Assembly: GCA_037039925.1 (NCBI GenBank)
Contig: JAXRKP010001658.1
Location: 1 to 64,000 of the forward strand
Length of the DNA stretch: 64,000 bases
Direction of reading: 5' to 3'
Source of the DNA: Doris montereyensis
Lineage: Eukaryota > Mollusca > Gastropoda > Nudibranchia > Dorididae
The notes below the pieces were generated by a model. That model saw only the letters and a program-made list of their open reading frames with translations. It was not told where the DNA came from and did no database searches. Position 1 is the first letter of the stretch; every line of letters starts with the position of its first letter. Position numbers and translations under genes: made by a program. Below are positions 61,046 through 64,000 of this stretch, piece after piece.

Positions 61046-62055
61046 GATGAGTACCATATAGAGTGGGAGGGAGGGCTGCATGAATTGAACTTTATTACTT
61101 CAGTCATTCAATAACCATTAATAGCGTGGCTGGCGTAATAATTTTATGTTGTAGAGTTTCAATGAACAACGTTTATCTTTTATTTCTAAAAGAATCATTT
61201 TCATTCTCACATCTAAATAAAATGATGGAACTATAATACTAATACTAGAGGAAATGTCCAACCGCCTTCCACTAATGCCATGACCGAGTCCAATGTACAT
61301 AGGTAATACATTTCCATGATAAAAGAAACATTGAACAGGCCCCCAAGTTTATTGCTTTTACAAGTGTGTATCACCCCCAGCTGCGGCAACACGCTCTATC
61401 CCAGACCTAACTAACACCTCTCCTCAGCTACATGCTTTTGAAAACTCCCTCCCTACCCTATGTCTATAACTATTGTCACCCTCTCTTCTCATTTACAATG
61501 ACATGTGTGACCATCGTTTTGTATTCTTGGCTGTTCCCTTCCTACAGTTCAAGTTCAATAGAAATCCACCTCCTCCCAAACAGACCCCATCCTTTACGCA
61601 ATCCAGTGGTTTTTCACAACTCCCCCCCCCCCTCCCATTCTGGATGTAAGTCTCCCTCCTTAGTCCTTTCTATGCAGTAGGAAGATGGACTCTTGTTGTT
61701 TATAATGTCTATACACTTCAAATAGCCACCCTTTCTCTTGTCCAGATACCACATGTCATCATGACCATGTGAAATGGACCTGTTTGAGGGATCAAAGTTC
61801 CCTTGTTTCTGGTTGCTGAACTGAGATGAAAGCTTCAATTTTCCCTTGTACTTTCAACACTCTAATCTCTTCATTCTTATGTGAAAATGAGGTAGAGATG
61901 TATTTTGACGTATGTGACGTTTGACAATATAACCGTCAACACAATGCTCCCCCTGATTGGTCAACCCTGAACATGGTTTCTTTCTATTGACTGAAGGTCA
62001 CGCCCTTCATTTAAGCTGATCATAGGTGTGCAATGTGATTGGCCACTGATATCAT
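61046..62055. other. No recognisable feature
   Basis: No coding or repeat family recognised; a C-run lies at about 61622-61632. Confidence 0.4.
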
Positions 62056-62240
62056 GTATTTGTATCAATCACTATTTCTTGGGTGGAGCTTCTTACTAAA
62101 GTAATTGACATCTGTCCAGAAGTTGCACTGGTCATACGAAGACAAGAGTCTTTGGTTTTGTCCACTTTGTGCGTGTTAGACTCGGAAATGAACTATTACT
62201 TTTAACCCTTAAGAATAATAGACTTTCTCTGTTCGATGTG
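62056..62240 (+). repeat. Local direct duplication, copy 1
   Basis: Shares TTTGTATCAATCACTATTTC, GAAGACAAGAGTCTTTG-like text and ATAATAGACTTTCTCTGTTC (then GATGTG) with 62464-62610. Confidence 0.85.
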
Positions 62241-62463
62241 AAAAATTGGGTTGATCAGCGTGATTGGTCAGAATAGAGGCATTCCCCAAACCCGTCTTTT
62301 GAGTGCGCTGCAGTGCAGTTATACGGGACCCGCCACTAACGCTTTGTCTTGCTGTAAGGCCGGGAGGATAAATATACGGGGCCCGCCAATAAGTAGCATG
62401 CAAAACTCCAGGACCTGCATAGGAGTGACGCTGGTTCTGCCTTTTCCCAAGTAAAAATATGCT

Positions 62464-62610
62464 TATTTGTATCAATCACTATTTCTTTGGGTGCTTTTTA
62501 TTAAAGTAAAATCTCCTGGACTGGTCTGAAGACAAGAAGTCTTTGTTTTTGAAAAGGAAATGTTAATAATAACCCTTAAAATAATAGACTTTCTCTGTTC
62601 GATGTTGTTG
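62464..62610 (+). repeat. Local direct duplication, copy 2
   Basis: Same order as 62056-62240 with about 35 bp deleted. The flanking GCTGGTTCTGCCTTTTCCCA (62430 and 62618) is also repeated, so the duplication unit may be about 400 bp. Confidence 0.85.
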
Positions 62611-62669
62611 ATCCAGCTGGTTCTGCCTTTTCCCAAGTAAAAATATCCATTATAATAGCCCCCTCCCCT

Positions 62670-63185
62670 CTGCCAATAAAACCTGAATTCCAGTACTAAA
62701 TTAGCATTACAGTTGTCTCCTTTACACTCATTGTTTAAATACTGGAAGTGGAAGACACACTCACTTTTCCTCTCTTTCTCACGAGTGGTCACTTATCTTG
62801 CTAATCATTGCTAACATATTTTCACATTCTTCACACACACATGCCCACCCCACTCTTCTGCTAACGGGTCAGACATAGCAACGCATGCATGACATACCTG
62901 TCAATTATCGTCCAACCTCTATTCTTCCTTGCATTTGCCTTCATTTCATAAATCGTTGCTCACTCCCTCTCTAACTCACACTCACATACATTTGCGAACA
63001 TATGAAAATGCTCTCTTTTTCTCTCTTTTTACACACACACATGCGCAACATCTCTCTCTCTGATGACACACGTGTGATCGCACTTTGCTGCAGGGAGAAT
63101 CATATTTTGTTTCAAAGATTTTAATTCCGACTTGATTTAGATCTATTAGATCTACTTGTGAGTACAGATACAGATCATCTAGACC
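62670..63185. other. No recognisable feature
   Basis: Scattered (CA)n and CTCTCT runs; no gene recognised. Confidence 0.4.
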
Positions 63186-63223
63186 AGATCTAGACGTCCC
63201 TAATATTAGGGACGTTTAGATCT
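63186..63223. repeat. Near-perfect 38-bp palindrome
   Basis: Arms of 19 bp with no loop, centred on TAAT|ATTA between 63204 and 63205, with one mismatch (63193/63216). The inner 22 bp are perfect. More AGATCTAGA motifs flank it. Confidence 0.95.
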
Positions 63224-63460
63224 AGATCTAACAAATCATTGAATATCAGCGAAGCCTTCTGCCTCATCAGTTTGAAATTGAAGGCTCTAGATATCGTGGT
63301 AGGCCTCAAAAATACGTAATCATACAACGATTTTTGAAGTCTCGAATAAGTACAGCACGAGTGCTCTGAAGAATGGACAACAAAGAGAACAATATATTAG
63401 CGAAGAATCGATACACCATTACTCATAATAACATGAATCCTGGATATGCACAACATCCGG

Positions 63461-63919
63461 CTATTGGCTGATTAAAAACAAAAATCGCACACTGAATATA
63501 CGGAACAATGCCGTCCAGGCAACGACTGCAGTTGTATTACAAAAAAAATCGGGGACGGGCCAAAGGAAAATCGGAATTTCGGCAGGTCTGGGTATGGTAC
63601 TTTCAAATGCCGTTTTGATAATAAAAAAGATGAATTTATTATGACTTGAAGCAGATGAGTTGAACTGAAAGAAAATGCCATCACCCCAATTTTGATACTT
63701 TGACCCAAAATCACTCATTGGAGGTACCGCCTTTCCTTTAACGAAGAAGGATCTTGAAGAAAGCATAGCGAATATTCCAGTCCATATATAGAACAATATA
63801 CCAGGCAATGTGCAGAACAGTATATTATATGTGTCAAAAACCATTACAAATAAAAGCCCTTGAGTAGAAATTACATATAACATCAGTGATAACTTAAATG
63901 TATACAACAAATCTGACAT
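63461..63919 (-). other. Unassigned 152-codon hydrophobic open frame
   Basis: Begins MSDLLYTFKLSLMLYVIS. It has at least two hydrophobic stretches near its N-terminus (LLFVMVFDTYNILFCTLPG) and one at the C-terminus. The length is notable in AT-rich sequence, but I recognise no family and see no flanking exon structure. It may be chance. Confidence 0.2.
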
Positions 63920-64000
63920 TTAAAACAATCCAAACACAAAATAAGACGGTGAGTAAAACATAACAAATTAGTGACCAAAGAAGGCCAACCCCATCTCCTC

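Overview
The window is nuclear DNA from an animal. It is AT-rich and repeat-dense, with two spliced, conserved protein-coding genes whose introns obey the GT-AG rule, surrounded by DNA transposons, retroelement remnants, tRNA-headed SINEs and many tandem repeats. The mix (Penelope-like, hAT, Harbinger and piggyBac elements, long microsatellites, a C1q/TNF-like fragment) would suit a mollusc or another lophotrochozoan, but no single feature fixes the taxon and that is inference.

Layout. 0-9 kb: a fold-back pair of tRNA-like repeats, CT and GA microsatellites, a frameshifted Penelope-like reverse transcriptase, and a ~3.9 kb trinucleotide array of ATT/ACT then CTT. 9-21 kb: SINEs, a LINE tail, a THAP-domain exon with an in-frame 63-bp repeat, a decayed Harbinger pair (DDE transposase on minus, MADF-BESS protein on plus), and 40-bp and 43-bp minisatellites. 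21.5-24.6 kb: a nearly complete hAT element with TIRs, an 8-bp TSD and a broken BED-hAT transposase. 24.6-34.2 kb (+): the five-exon gene for signal peptidase complex subunit 2 (SPCS2), with the hAT ending 18 bp before its start codon. 34-43 kb: SINEs, an inverted repeat, a TA-flanked DNA transposon and a 45-bp minisatellite. 43.4-57.4 kb (-): at least six exons of a TTC14-like gene. Its final large exon carries a duplicated conserved module that I do not recognise. Its introns hold a piggyBac-type MITE, a LINE with RT and RNase H, a 1.1 kb GA array, two LINE tails and several SINEs. 57.4-64 kb: no secure gene.

Three themes recur. (1) Single-base indels break nearly every conserved coding exon, including housekeeping SPCS2. 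This suggests residual assembly indels as much as gene decay. (2) Short-unit tandem amplification (39-63 bp) has arisen inside coding sequence at least three times (THAP exon, Harbinger transposase, MADF-BESS gene). (3) The SINEs inside and around the two host genes lie almost all in gene-sense orientation.

The oddest local structure is at 51.5-52.1 kb. About 190 bp of ordinary sequence is followed ~355 bp later by a collinear copy in which alternate segments are replaced by GA repeats. No CRISPR, operon, rRNA or functional tRNA gene was seen.
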